From Lachnospiraceae bacterium (GTDB taxonomy: Bacteria > Bacillota > Clostridia > Lachnospirales > Lachnospiraceae): DNA of 64,000 bases. Below are positions 35,834 to 44,630 of this stretch, piece after piece; position 1 is the first letter of the stretch; every line of letters starts with the position of its first letter. Made by a program: the position numbers and the translations under genes. The DNA is taken from the NCBI GenBank assembly GCA_015057825.1, contig SVDN01000001.1, forward strand, positions 1-64,000. The letters run 5' to 3'. Under the pieces are notes generated by a model. It was not told where the DNA came from. It was given only the letters and a program-made list of their open reading frames with translations, and ran no database searches.

Positions 35834-35876
35834 AATATAGACCTCCTAAAATCTCTTCCCGTTCTTTTTAGTAATA

Positions 35877-35905
35877 AGTCTAAACTTTTTTTATTAAAAT
35901 TTCAA
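35877..35905 (-). promoter_or_regulatory. Candidate promoter of ilvE
   Basis: TTGAAA (35900-35905) and TAGACT (35877-35882) are 17 bp apart on the minus strand in the 80-bp gap after folA. Confidence 0.45.
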
Positions 35906-35913
35906 CTTCTTTA

Positions 35914-36420
35914 TCATGAATGCTTTTCACTTATCTTTTTATAATTGCGAAAAAAATACTCAATCCCTTCGTAATCAAAGGGACCTTCTTCGCTTACAAG
36001 CTTCCATTCATGCTCTTTAAAAATGTCGGGAAAATGCACATCCGCGCCAAAGTCACGGTCTATATATGTGATAAAAGCAACTTCCGCATCATGGACAAAC
36101 TGACGGTATATTTCGCCTCCGCCGATGATAAATATATCTTTTTTTAAGCTTTTTGCATATTCCAAAGCTTTTTCTTTATCTGAAAATGTGCAGACACCCT
36201 CCGGATGAAAATTTCTGTTATTTGATAAAACAATATTTATTCTGTTTTTCAGCGGTTTGCGAGAAGGAAGACTATCAAAAGTCTTCCTTCCCATAATAAC
36301 CACATTATTTTCTGTAAGAGCCTTGAACAGCTTCATATCCTCCGGGATTGATAAAAGAAGCTTGCCTTCTTTCCCCAGCCCCAAATTTTTGTCCACTGCC
36401 GCGATTAGATTTATCGACAT
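35914..36420 (-). CDS. folA: Dihydrofolate reductase
   Basis: This 168-aa enzyme reduces dihydrofolate with NADPH. The motifs are INLIAAVDKNLGLGKEGKLL, the NADPH site VVIMGRKTFDSLP and FIIGGGEIYRQF. Its ATG overlaps the nrdD stop as TAATG. The coupling with ribonucleotide reductase is sensible because both feed DNA precursor synthesis. Confidence 0.95.
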   Translation of the reverse strand: MSINLIAAVDKNLGLGKEGKLLLSIPEDMKLFKALTENNVVIMGRKTFDSLPSRKPLKNRINIVLSNNRNFHPEGVCTFSDKEKALEYAKSLKKDIFIIGGGEIYRQFVHDAEVAFITYIDRDFGADVHFPDIFKEHEWKLVSEEGPFDYEGIEYFFRNYKKISEKHS

Positions 36421-38804
36421 TATTTGCTCTCTACATATTTTTTGATATTTGATGCGTTAACGAACTTCTTAGCTTCGCCGTTATCAACAACCACAAGTGT
36501 AGGTGCCTGCATAACTCCGAACTGTTTTACAAGTCCGGCTTCTTCTTCGGCATCAACGATTACAACGTTTTCGTCTTTTAACATTTCCTTTGCTGCTTTG
36601 CAGTTAGGGCATGTTTTTGTTGTGAAAAGATATTTAACATTGTCGGAAGATGCATCTTCGATCTGAACTTCGTCTTTGTTTACTTTGACTACTTTTTTTA
36701 CGGAATCAAGGTCCAAATCTTTAACAACGTATTCTTTTCTGTCTGCATATTCTTTTGTTTTACCTTCGTTCCAGTTTGCAATCGGACGATAGTAACCTGT
36801 TATACGGCTGTAAACCTCGGTTTTTTCGCCGCAATGCGGACATGTATGTACTTCCCCTGCAAGATAGCCATGTTCTTTACAAATCGAGTATGTCGGTGAA
36901 AGTGTGTAATATGGCAATTTGTAGTTTTCGGCAATTGTCTTAACAAGTTTTGCCGCCGACTGCCAATTAGGCATCTTTTCACCAAGGAATGCGTGGAATA
37001 CGGTTCCCGATGTATAAAGTGTCTGCAACTCATCCTGAACATCAAGCGCCTTAAAGAGGTCGTCTGTGTAACCTACAGGCAAGTGTGATGAGTTTGTATA
37101 ATAAGGAGTCTTTTCGCTTCCGCCGTTCATTGTGTCATCGCTTGCTGTAATGATGTCAGGGAATCTTTCCTTATCATGTTTTGCAAGTCTGTAGCTTGTG
37201 CTTTCGGCAGGAGTAGCTTCCAAGTTGTAAAGGTCGCCGTATTCTTCCTGATAATCCGAAAGTCTTTCTCTCATATGATTAAGAACTTTCTTTGAAAATT
37301 CCTGTGTTTCTGTATGAGTCATATCTTTGCCGAGCCAGTTTGCGTTAAGACCAACTTCGTTCATACCAACAAGACCGATTGTTGAGAAGTGATCGTCAAA
37401 CTTGCCGAGGTATCTCTTTGTATATGGGTACAAACCTTCATCAAGAAGTTTTGTAATAACTCCTCTCTTAATCTTAAGAGAACGAGCTGAAATATCCATG
37501 ATTTTATCAAGACGTTTGAAGAAATCTTCTTCGTTTTCAGCCTGATAAGCAATTCTTGGCATGTTAATCGTAACAACACCGATTGAACCTGTATTTTCAC
37601 CCGATCCAAAGAAACCGCCGTTTTTACGTCTGAGTTCTCTAAGGTCGAGACGAAGTCTGCAGCACATAGAACGAACATCCGATGGTTCCATATCGGAGTT
37701 GATGTAATTTGAGAAGTAAGGTGTACCGTATTTTGATGTCATCTCAAATAAAAGTTTGTTGTTTTCTGTTTCCGACCAATCAAAATCACGTGTGATTGAG
37801 TAAGTAGGAATAGGATACTGGAATCCACGTCCGTTGGCATCGCCTTCGAGCATAATCTCGATGAATGCCTTGTTTACCATATCCATTTCTTTCTTGCAGT
37901 CTTTGTATTTAAAGTCTACTTCTTCGCCACCGATAAGGCAGTTAAGCTCTGCCAAGTCGTTTGGTACTGTCCAATCAAGTGTGATATTTGTAAACGGTGC
38001 CTGTGTACCCCATCTGCTTGGTGTGTTTACACCGTAGATAAATGACTGAATGCACTGTTTTACTTCTTCATATGAAAGGTTGTCTATTTTTACAAAAGGT
38101 GCAAGGTATGTATCAAATGACGAGAAAGCCTGTGCGCCTGCCCATTCGTTTTGCATAATACCGAGGAAATTAACCATCTGGTTGCAAAGCGTTGACAAAT
38201 GCTTTGCAGGAGCGGATGTGATTTTACCAACGATTCCGCCAAGACCTTCCTTTATAAGCTGTTTTAATGACCAGCCGGCGCAATAACCCGTCAACATTGA
38301 AAGGTCGTGAATGTGAATATCCGCATTTCTGTGGGCGTTTGCAATTTCTTCATCATAGATTTCCGATAACCAGTAATTGGCTGTAATTGCACCCGAGTTT
38401 GAAAGAATAAGACCACCTACCGAATATGTAACGGTTGAATTTTCTTTAACTCTCCAGTCCTCAACTTTAACGTATGAATTAACAACATCCTTGTAATCAA
38501 GAATTGTTGATTTCATATTACGCATTTTTTCGCGCTGCTTACGATAAAGGATGTAAGCTTTTGCGATTACGTTGTAGCCTGACTGTTCAAGAACTTTTTC
38601 AACGCTGTCCTGAATTTCTTCAACGCTTACAACTCCGTCTTTGATTTTTGTCTGAAAATCCGCTGTAACTCTAAGAACAAGCAAATCAAGAATATCGTCG
38701 TTTGTAGTACTGTTTGTTGCTTCAAACGCCTTTCCTATTGCATTTCTGATTTTTGAAAGATTAAAATCTGCGATTTCCCCATCACGTTTAACTACTTTAA
38801 ACAT
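36420..38804 (-). CDS. nrdD: Anaerobic ribonucleoside-triphosphate reductase with fused C-terminal redox domain
   Basis: This 794-aa glycyl-radical enzyme makes dNTPs without oxygen. An ATP-cone occupies about residues 1-90 (VVKRDGEIADFNLSKIRNAI). The catalytic core has SMCCRLRLDLRELRRKNGG. Zinc cysteines include C642, C655 and C658. The glycyl radical site is G670 in SRITGYYRP. Typical NrdD proteins end soon after this site, but here about 85 more residues form a glutaredoxin/thioredoxin-like domain with C732-x2-C735 (FTTKTCPNCKAAK) and the cis-proline motif QAPTLVVV. No nrdG activase gene is adjacent. AGGAAGG precedes the ATG. The promoter has tandem NrdR boxes. Confidence 0.95.
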   Translation of the reverse strand: MFKVVKRDGEIADFNLSKIRNAIGKAFEATNSTTNDDILDLLVLRVTADFQTKIKDGVVSVEEIQDSVEKVLEQSGYNVIAKAYILYRKQREKMRNMKSTILDYKDVVNSYVKVEDWRVKENSTVTYSVGGLILSNSGAITANYWLSEIYDEEIANAHRNADIHIHDLSMLTGYCAGWSLKQLIKEGLGGIVGKITSAPAKHLSTLCNQMVNFLGIMQNEWAGAQAFSSFDTYLAPFVKIDNLSYEEVKQCIQSFIYGVNTPSRWGTQAPFTNITLDWTVPNDLAELNCLIGGEEVDFKYKDCKKEMDMVNKAFIEIMLEGDANGRGFQYPIPTYSITRDFDWSETENNKLLFEMTSKYGTPYFSNYINSDMEPSDVRSMCCRLRLDLRELRRKNGGFFGSGENTGSIGVVTINMPRIAYQAENEEDFFKRLDKIMDISARSLKIKRGVITKLLDEGLYPYTKRYLGKFDDHFSTIGLVGMNEVGLNANWLGKDMTHTETQEFSKKVLNHMRERLSDYQEEYGDLYNLEATPAESTSYRLAKHDKERFPDIITASDDTMNGGSEKTPYYTNSSHLPVGYTDDLFKALDVQDELQTLYTSGTVFHAFLGEKMPNWQSAAKLVKTIAENYKLPYYTLSPTYSICKEHGYLAGEVHTCPHCGEKTEVYSRITGYYRPIANWNEGKTKEYADRKEYVVKDLDLDSVKKVVKVNKDEVQIEDASSDNVKYLFTTKTCPNCKAAKEMLKDENVVIVDAEEEAGLVKQFGVMQAPTLVVVDNGEAKKFVNASNIKKYVESK

Positions 38805-38840
38805 TATTCCATTCCTTCCTGTCTGCTAATATTTTTAACC

Positions 38841-38855
38841 ACGATTACAAATCGT
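38841..38855 (-). promoter_or_regulatory. Small hairpin in the nrdD leader
   Basis: ACGATT and AATCGT flank 3 nt in the leader of about 125 nt between the nrdD promoter and its ATG. It may stabilise or modulate the leader. No known riboswitch was recognised. Confidence 0.35.
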
Positions 38856-38935
38856 CTTTATCCAGATGTTGTGTTTTTTAAATCTGAAAACCCTTTTCGA
38901 ACCCTTTGCAAATTTGTCTGTTTCGATATGACTCG

Positions 38936-39020
38936 ATTGTAGCAGATTTTTTTTCACTCGTCAATAGTCAAATCACAATATATAGTATCTGTCTTGTGGT
39001 GGTCACACAACATAATGTGG
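38936..39020 (-). promoter_or_regulatory. nrdD promoter with tandem NrdR boxes
   Basis: TTGACG (38959-38964) and TACAAT (38936-38941) are 17 bp apart on the minus strand. Two 16-bp boxes resembling the NrdR consensus lie just upstream, at 38973-38988 (TCACAATATATAGTAT) and 39005-39020 (ACACAACATAATGTGG). Their centres are 32 bp apart, or three helical turns, as expected for NrdR. The rest of the 527-bp gap up to 39331 holds the inverted copy below and the next gene's promoter, and no gene that I can see. Confidence 0.75.
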
Positions 39021-39106
39021 AATCCATAACAAAAAGGTAAACAAGCAAAAAGCCTATATTTATGGACTTTTTCGGAATTTCAGCTCCAAAATAACCATGA
39101 ATTTTC

Positions 39107-39138
39107 ACACATTATGTTAACCACAATATATATGATTG
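39107..39138 (+). promoter_or_regulatory. Inverted, partial NrdR-like sequences
   Basis: CACATTATGTT (39109-39119) is the reverse complement of AACATAATGTG in NrdR box 2, and ACCACAATATATATG follows it. The pair faces the alarmone synthetase gene, but the two centres are only about 14 bp apart, so a functional NrdR pair is doubtful. With the left copies it could also form a large cruciform. Confidence 0.35.
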
Positions 39139-39236
39139 TACTTTTTATTGTTCACAAAAAATACAATTCTTTTTGAGTGAATCTTGAAAACAACGTATTT
39201 ATGCCTATCAGAAGCAGGATTCAAAGGGCAGATTTT

Positions 39237-39265
39237 TTGACATTAACGCCCGTTAACGATATAAT
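39237..39265 (+). promoter_or_regulatory. Consensus promoter of the alarmone synthetase gene, with dyad in the spacer
   Basis: TTGACA (39237-39242) and TATAAT (39260-39265) are perfect and 17 bp apart. The spacer contains the dyad TTAACG-CC-CGTTAA (39243-39256), a likely operator for an unidentified repressor. Confidence 0.8.
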
Positions 39266-39331
39266 ATAATCAGGCGGGAATCGGAAAAATGCTGATTTTC
39301 GTCAAACAATCGCAACAACAGGAGGCTTAAA

Positions 39332-40045
39332 ATGGCACTTCTCAAAAAGAAAGAAATCAAACTCCCACATTCACTTGCGGGCTTTGATGACAACAACGAC
39401 ATTATAAGCAACCTCACGGAATTTATAAACACGCAGCAGCTTTATCGCTCGGCAATCCGCGAGGTTCAGACCAAACTCGAAATTCTCGCCGATGAGTTTA
39501 ACGTTCACTATGATTACAACCCGATTCATCACATAGAAACAAGACTTAAATCGCCGGAAAGTATATTGGAAAAACTTCAAAGGAAACAGTTTGAGCTCAG
39601 CATCGAAAGTGTAAGACATAAACTTACGGATGTGGCAGGCATCAGAGTAATCTGCAACTATATAGAAGATGTTTACTTAATAGAAGATCTTCTTACAAAG
39701 CAAGATGATATCGAACTTTTAAGGCGAAGCGACTATATCAAAAAGCCAAAAGAAAACGGCTATCGTAGCCTTCACTTAATCGTAACGGTGCCGGTATTTT
39801 TATCGGAGCGTACCGAAATAGTGCCGGTTGAAGTTCAGGTAAGAACCATCGCAATGGACTTTTGGGCAAGCCTCGAGCACAAACTCAAATACAAGTCGGT
39901 AGAAGATGCTTCTTATGATAACGAAGTATATGATGAGCTTAAAAACTGTGCGGACATCATTGCCGACATCGATGAGCGCATGCACAAGCTATATCAAAAA
40001 ATTTACCATATGCGGGATAACGAATCCAATCAGCAATTAAGTTAA
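39332..40045 (+). CDS. Small alarmone synthetase (RelA/SpoT domain, RelQ/YjbM-like)
   Basis: This 237-aa cytoplasmic enzyme should make (p)ppGpp from ATP and GTP/GDP. It has only the synthetase domain (LTDVAGIRVICNYIEDVY, KPKENGYRSLHLIV, VEVQVRTIAMDFWASLEHKL) and no HD hydrolase, TGS or ACT domain. Size and the short helical tail match RelQ/RelP proteins, which are usually controlled at transcription. CAGGAGG precedes the ATG. Confidence 0.92.
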   Translation: MALLKKKEIKLPHSLAGFDDNNDIISNLTEFINTQQLYRSAIREVQTKLEILADEFNVHYDYNPIHHIETRLKSPESILEKLQRKQFELSIESVRHKLTDVAGIRVICNYIEDVYLIEDLLTKQDDIELLRRSDYIKKPKENGYRSLHLIVTVPVFLSERTEIVPVEVQVRTIAMDFWASLEHKLKYKSVEDASYDNEVYDELKNCADIIADIDERMHKLYQKIYHMRDNESNQQLS

Positions 40046-40048
40046 AAG

Positions 40049-40095
40049 AAAAAATCTACTCGTTTTAAGCAATGCTCATTTCGAGTAGATTTTTT
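40049..40095. terminator. Bidirectional terminator after the alarmone synthetase gene
   Basis: AAAAATCTACTCG (40050-40062) pairs with CGAGTAGATTTTT (40082-40094) around a loop of about 19 nt. A/T runs on both sides serve this gene and the convergent ABC permease gene. Confidence 0.75.
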
Positions 40096-40105
40096 AATTT
40101 AGCTT

Positions 40106-43100
40106 TTAATCATTAATATCCGTTAGCTTCAGCTTCTTAACCTTTCTTAATGCAACCGCGTTAATAACCGTTACAAATCCCAGTGTAAACAAAGCCGATA
40201 GCAGAACACTTTGCCAGCTTATGCTTCTTACATAGCCGAATGCCGCCTGTTCCAAAAATCTTAATATAAGATATGCCAAAAAGGCACCGGAACCAAGTCC
40301 CAAAAGTATTCCGAAAATCGTTGTTACAACGGTTTCACCCAGAGCATATCTCATAACCTCTTTGGTCGTAAAACCGTTAACTCGCATAATGGTAAGTTCT
40401 CTCTTCTTCTGGTTGATATACAAATTAACCAGATTAAACAAGATAAAGTAAGCCATCATGCCGGACAAGAACACCATTATAACCGTTATAAGGCTAAGAG
40501 GTTTGGTATATTCTTCGAACAGATTATTTAAGCTTTTTGTTGGGGTAATACTTTCATATCCCTCTATGCTCTGCAGCTTTTCTTCAAGCTTGGCAAGCTG
40601 TTTTTCGCTAACTTCCCCAAGCATAAATCTGTTGTTTAACGGAACGGTTCCAAAACTTTCTCTGTAGGCATCCTTTGACATAATCATATTCAAACCCAGG
40701 TAGTTTTCGTATATTCCCAAAACTCTGACTTCCACCGAATCCATATTGTCGTTAAAAATTGTAATCTTATCGCCTATGGACAAGCCAAGTTTTTCCGCGG
40801 TTCTTCTTTGAATAATGATACCGGTGTCTTCAACTTCAACATTTTTTCCGGTCCTTGTGGATCTTAGGTTATAAATCGCTTCAATGTCTTCCGGCTCCGC
40901 GCACATTATATCTGCCGCCGACATATTATTGCCAAGCATAAACGGAGTATAGTTGCTGCTTGCAGCCGTATAATCAAGTCCGTAGTCTTCAAGTATAGCT
41001 TCTATTGCCTTTTCGGTTTTACCTTCCTCATCCGGTGTAAACCTTAAAGTATTGGCAAATTTGTAGATTTCTCCAAATTGTAGCTGCGCCGATCTTTGGA
41101 TATTATCTCGCATGGTAAATCCAATCATCAAAAGAATGCCGCATCCCGCAATACTTACTATGGTAATCATAACTCTCTTTATATCGTTTCGAATATTTCT
41201 GAAAATCAATCTGCTGTATAAAGAAAGCTTTGATATTTTCTTGCTGACTTTATTTGTTGTTTCCGGCATTTTTTCCTGCAAGAGTTCGTTGGCTGTCTGT
41301 GTTGTAAGTATTCTGCAGGCGATTAAAATTGATATTGCGGCAACCACAGCAAAGATTATACAAACAACAATCGTAATCGTCAGTTCAAATACAGGCTCTA
41401 TTTCGCTTACAGCATACATATTTCCGTATACTTTTAACAAAATGCCTTGGATTCCTATGTATCCCAAAAGGCTGCCGACGATATTACCGATTATACAAGC
41501 ACTCACACCGAATATCATGTATTTTGTTATGATTTCTCTATTCTTAAATCCCAGTGCTTTTTGAACACCCAAAAGTTTTCTTTGTTCATCTACTATTCGA
41601 CCCACCGTGGCATATGTAACCAAAGCCGCCAAGATAACAAATACCAATCCGAAAGTAACGGCAAGTTTTTTAAGATTTTCCGAGGATGCAAACGAGAAGT
41701 TCGGACTGTCGTTTTTATCCAATATAAGCCAGTGGCAATTGCCAAGTGCCTTATATTTTGCGAATTCTTTGTCGTATTCGGCTTTTGCCTTATTATACTC
41801 TGCTAAACCTTCTTCGTATTTTTTCTTGCCTTCTTCCAATTGAGCTTTTCCGTCGTTAACAGCAACTTCGCCCTGTTCTATTTGCTCAACGGCTTGCTCG
41901 TATTGCGCTTCGCCTTCGTTATATTCGTTTAATTTATCAAGATATATTCCGTGAGAATTCAACCATTCGTCAATCACTCCCCTGCCGACACTTATATATT
42001 CCATGGCCTGCTTATATTCGTCGCTTGCCATAATCGAAGCTATTACTTCATCTGTTTTTTCGTCACTGTGAAGTATTCCCATTATCTGAGTTACGCCTTC
42101 GACAATCTTGTCTCTAATCTCTGCGGCTGTAAGATCTATACCAAAATTTTTTGTTATCTGGAAGTAATCAATCAATGTGATAACCTGGTCGACATCAATG
42201 TTTTTATCTTCCGCCCAGGCAATCCATCTTGAGGTTCCTTCTCCCACCAGTTCATCAACCATATCGGCTATTATTTGTCGAATCTCACTTTTTGCCGCAA
42301 TAATCTGTCTTGCTCCATCCTCAAGCATTGCTTTTGCACTTGCCAATTGCTCTTTTGCCCAATCAAGCTCCGTTCTTGCTTGAGCCGTTTCGGCTTTTGC
42401 TGTCTCAATCTGTGTCTCGGCTTGTTTTAACTCGCTTTCCTGCACATCCATCATGGACTTGCCTTCGTCGAGTTTTGCCTTGGCAAGATCTATTTGGGTT
42501 TTTGCCGATGCCAAAGCTTCTTCATAAGTTGATTTAATCGAATTGACTCTTAGTCTTTCCCTATCCGAGGCTATAGACTCTATCTTTTTTTGGACATCAG
42601 CAACCATTTTTTCGTAACCTTTTGAAAAAACATTCATGTCATCCGGTTTATCAATAATTATCTCTGCTTTTGTATAGCAGTTTTGAAGCTGTTCTTGGTC
42701 GAATGCTTCGTTACAAACCAAAACATTACGATTGTCCGGCACCTGATTCATTCCCGAATAATGTTCGGCATGCAAAACGCTTCCCGTTATCTTAAATTCG
42801 TTATTTTTTAAGAATTTAGGCATATCCGTATCGGTTCCCTTAAGACTTAGAGTATCTCCAACCTTAAGTCCCAGAACGCTTAAAAGTTCGGCTTCTATGG
42901 CACATTCGTTTTCTTTTTCAGGCAATCTGCCTTCTTGAACAAGACTTTTGTTAACCTCTTTTGTAAGGCTTACAACGGCAACATCCTTTTTGTTTTCACC
43001 TTTTCCCACAATGGCTGTGGATGAAATGACCGGCTCCAATATCTTTACACCATCAACATTTTCAATGGCTTCAATATCTTCCTCCGTAAGCAAAAGAGTG

Positions 43101-43303
43101 GATACCACTTCCAAATCTCTGTAGTTGGTTTCTATACAATACTGTATCAAACTGTTCTTAAGAGCTTGTGATGAATAAATTACGCCAAGAAATCCGACAC
43201 CGCTTATTACCGAAATGACCGCGATGGAAATCCAAGATACGAATTGCCTTTTAATTGTCCTTAGAATATCTTTACACTGCGTACGTCTCATAGGCATCAC
43301 CAT
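40106..43303 (-). CDS. Large ABC transporter permease, FtsX/MacB type, with coiled coil
   Basis: This 1065-aa membrane protein has an N-terminal helix, a large extracellular region with MacB-like core domain and a long coiled coil (about residues 255-340 and 455-515, rich in EAALASAKTQ- and EGEAQYEQ-type heptads), then two FtsX permease blocks. The second block ends in a C-terminal FtsX unit (NLYINQKKRELTIMRVNGFT). Such proteins transmit ATPase motion across the membrane, for export or for regulating wall enzymes. Three ATGs are possible (43303, 43297 and 43291). 43297 overlaps the ATPase stop as TGATG, and 43291 has the best-placed GGTGA. The partner ATPase is upstream. Confidence 0.85.
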   Translation of the reverse strand: MVMPMRRTQCKDILRTIKRQFVSWISIAVISVISGVGFLGVIYSSQALKNSLIQYCIETNYRDLEVVSTLLLTEEDIEAIENVDGVKILEPVISSTAIVGKGENKKDVAVVSLTKEVNKSLVQEGRLPEKENECAIEAELLSVLGLKVGDTLSLKGTDTDMPKFLKNNEFKITGSVLHAEHYSGMNQVPDNRNVLVCNEAFDQEQLQNCYTKAEIIIDKPDDMNVFSKGYEKMVADVQKKIESIASDRERLRVNSIKSTYEEALASAKTQIDLAKAKLDEGKSMMDVQESELKQAETQIETAKAETAQARTELDWAKEQLASAKAMLEDGARQIIAAKSEIRQIIADMVDELVGEGTSRWIAWAEDKNIDVDQVITLIDYFQITKNFGIDLTAAEIRDKIVEGVTQIMGILHSDEKTDEVIASIMASDEYKQAMEYISVGRGVIDEWLNSHGIYLDKLNEYNEGEAQYEQAVEQIEQGEVAVNDGKAQLEEGKKKYEEGLAEYNKAKAEYDKEFAKYKALGNCHWLILDKNDSPNFSFASSENLKKLAVTFGLVFVILAALVTYATVGRIVDEQRKLLGVQKALGFKNREIITKYMIFGVSACIIGNIVGSLLGYIGIQGILLKVYGNMYAVSEIEPVFELTITIVVCIIFAVVAAISILIACRILTTQTANELLQEKMPETTNKVSKKISKLSLYSRLIFRNIRNDIKRVMITIVSIAGCGILLMIGFTMRDNIQRSAQLQFGEIYKFANTLRFTPDEEGKTEKAIEAILEDYGLDYTAASSNYTPFMLGNNMSAADIMCAEPEDIEAIYNLRSTRTGKNVEVEDTGIIIQRRTAEKLGLSIGDKITIFNDNMDSVEVRVLGIYENYLGLNMIMSKDAYRESFGTVPLNNRFMLGEVSEKQLAKLEEKLQSIEGYESITPTKSLNNLFEEYTKPLSLITVIMVFLSGMMAYFILFNLVNLYINQKKRELTIMRVNGFTTKEVMRYALGETVVTTIFGILLGLGSGAFLAYLILRFLEQAAFGYVRSISWQSVLLSALFTLGFVTVINAVALRKVKKLKLTDIND

Positions 43304-44514
43304 ACAATTTCGTCAGCACTCAATGGATTTGCATTTCTCTTAATGCTGGCAACCTTTCCGTTGCTTAACTTAACAACTCTGTTGGCCATTTTTGCGATCT
43401 CGGCATTATGAGTAATCATAACTACCGTCGTGCCCCGGGTTTTAACAATATTTTCGATAACTCTTAAAACTTCCTGACCTGTTGTGAAATCAAGGGCAGC
43501 CGTAGGTTCATCCGCCAAAATGAGTTTAGGGTTCTTAACCAAAGCTCTTGCAATGGAAACACGCTGTTGTTGACCGCCGGATAACTGAGCCGGATAATTT
43601 TTTGCTCTGTCCGATAGTCCCACCATCTTAAGAGCGTCCTCAGACTTCATGGGTGCCTGTGAGATTTCGGCAATAAATTCAACATTTTCAAGAGCCGTAA
43701 GATTCGGCATTAAATTGTATGATTGGAAAATAAAGCCAACGTATTGGCGTCTGAAAAGAGTGAGTTCATCATCACTCGGCTTTGAAAAATCTTTATTGTC
43801 GATAATAAGTTGTCCTTCGGTTAAAAAGTCCATGCCGCCCACAATATTAACCATTGTGGATTTACCGCATCCGCTTTCACCCAGGACTACGACAAATTCG
43901 TTTTCGTAAATATCAAGATTAATGCCCTTAAGAACATGCACTACACCGGCACCGGTGGTAAAGTCCTTAGTGACATTTTTTAAAGAAATAAGAACTTTTT
44001 TGTTTTCCGCAGTCTCAACAATCAATCCTTTTTCATCGATTGTTATGGCTGCAAGACCGGCCATTCTTTCACAAAGTTCCAAATCGTCGTTGTCAAAGAA
44101 ACTGCCGTCTTTTTTATTGATAAGCTGAATACAGCCTATTGTTTCTTTAAGATTGTTAAGCGGCACGCAAAGCATGGTTTTTGTTTGAAAGCCGTCTTCA
44201 TCAAATATTGTGCTTTCAAATCTGCTGTCATTTGCCGCATCCGCAATCATAACGGATTTGCCGCTTTTTGTTACGAGGCCTTCGATGCCCATTCCGTTTT
44301 CGATACTGATTCCCGAAATATCATTTTTCGAAACACTGAACATCGGCGTAAGTCTGTCTGCCTTTTTGTCCAAAAGCCAAATCGCACCGACCTCGCAATC
44401 AAGATTTTTGATAATAACTTTTAAACTTTCCGCCAGGGCTTCATCAAGGCTGTCGATTTCAAGCAAAGCCTCCATTATCTCCCAAGTGGCGCGTGCGTAT
44501 TTCTTTTCCCCCAT
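43297..44514 (-). CDS. ABC ATPase with N-terminal GAF sensor domain
   Basis: This 405-aa fusion combines a GAF domain (about residues 15-160: DCEVGAIWLLDKKADRLTP, GIEGLVTKSGKSVMI, TMLCVPL, IGCIQLINKKDGSFFDNDD) with a MacB/LolD-type ATPase (about 172-395). The ATPase has Walker A GESGCGKST at 212-220, signature [14 protein letters not shown] and Walker B LILADEPTAALD. The usual family ATPase is about 230 residues, so the GAF part is an addition. The GAF could let a small molecule or redox signal set transport activity. AAGGGGA precedes the ATG. Confidence 0.9.
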   Translation of the reverse strand: MGEKKYARATWEIMEALLEIDSLDEALAESLKVIIKNLDCEVGAIWLLDKKADRLTPMFSVSKNDISGISIENGMGIEGLVTKSGKSVMIADAANDSRFESTIFDEDGFQTKTMLCVPLNNLKETIGCIQLINKKDGSFFDNDDLELCERMAGLAAITIDEKGLIVETAENKKVLISLKNVTKDFTTGAGVVHVLKGINLDIYENEFVVVLGESGCGKSTMVNIVGGMDFLTEGQLIIDNKDFSKPSDDELTLFRRQYVGFIFQSYNLMPNLTALENVEFIAEISQAPMKSEDALKMVGLSDRAKNYPAQLSGGQQQRVSIARALVKNPKLILADEPTAALDFTTGQEVLRVIENIVKTRGTTVVMITHNAEIAKMANRVVKLSNGKVASIKRNANPLSADEIVW

Positions 44515-44630
44515 AGTTTTCCCCTTCTCGCAGATCTATTATCTCTCGCCTGCGATTTTGCTGTTACACCCTGTTTCTTTATCTATAAAAAACATTAAAA
44601 ATTGTTAATTATATACTCAATTATATCAGA

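Noticed and set aside
39109-39136. Second functional NrdR box pair
   Set aside because: The two matches are centred only about 14 bp apart instead of 31-32, and one lacks the conserved G, so I list it only as a partial inverted copy.
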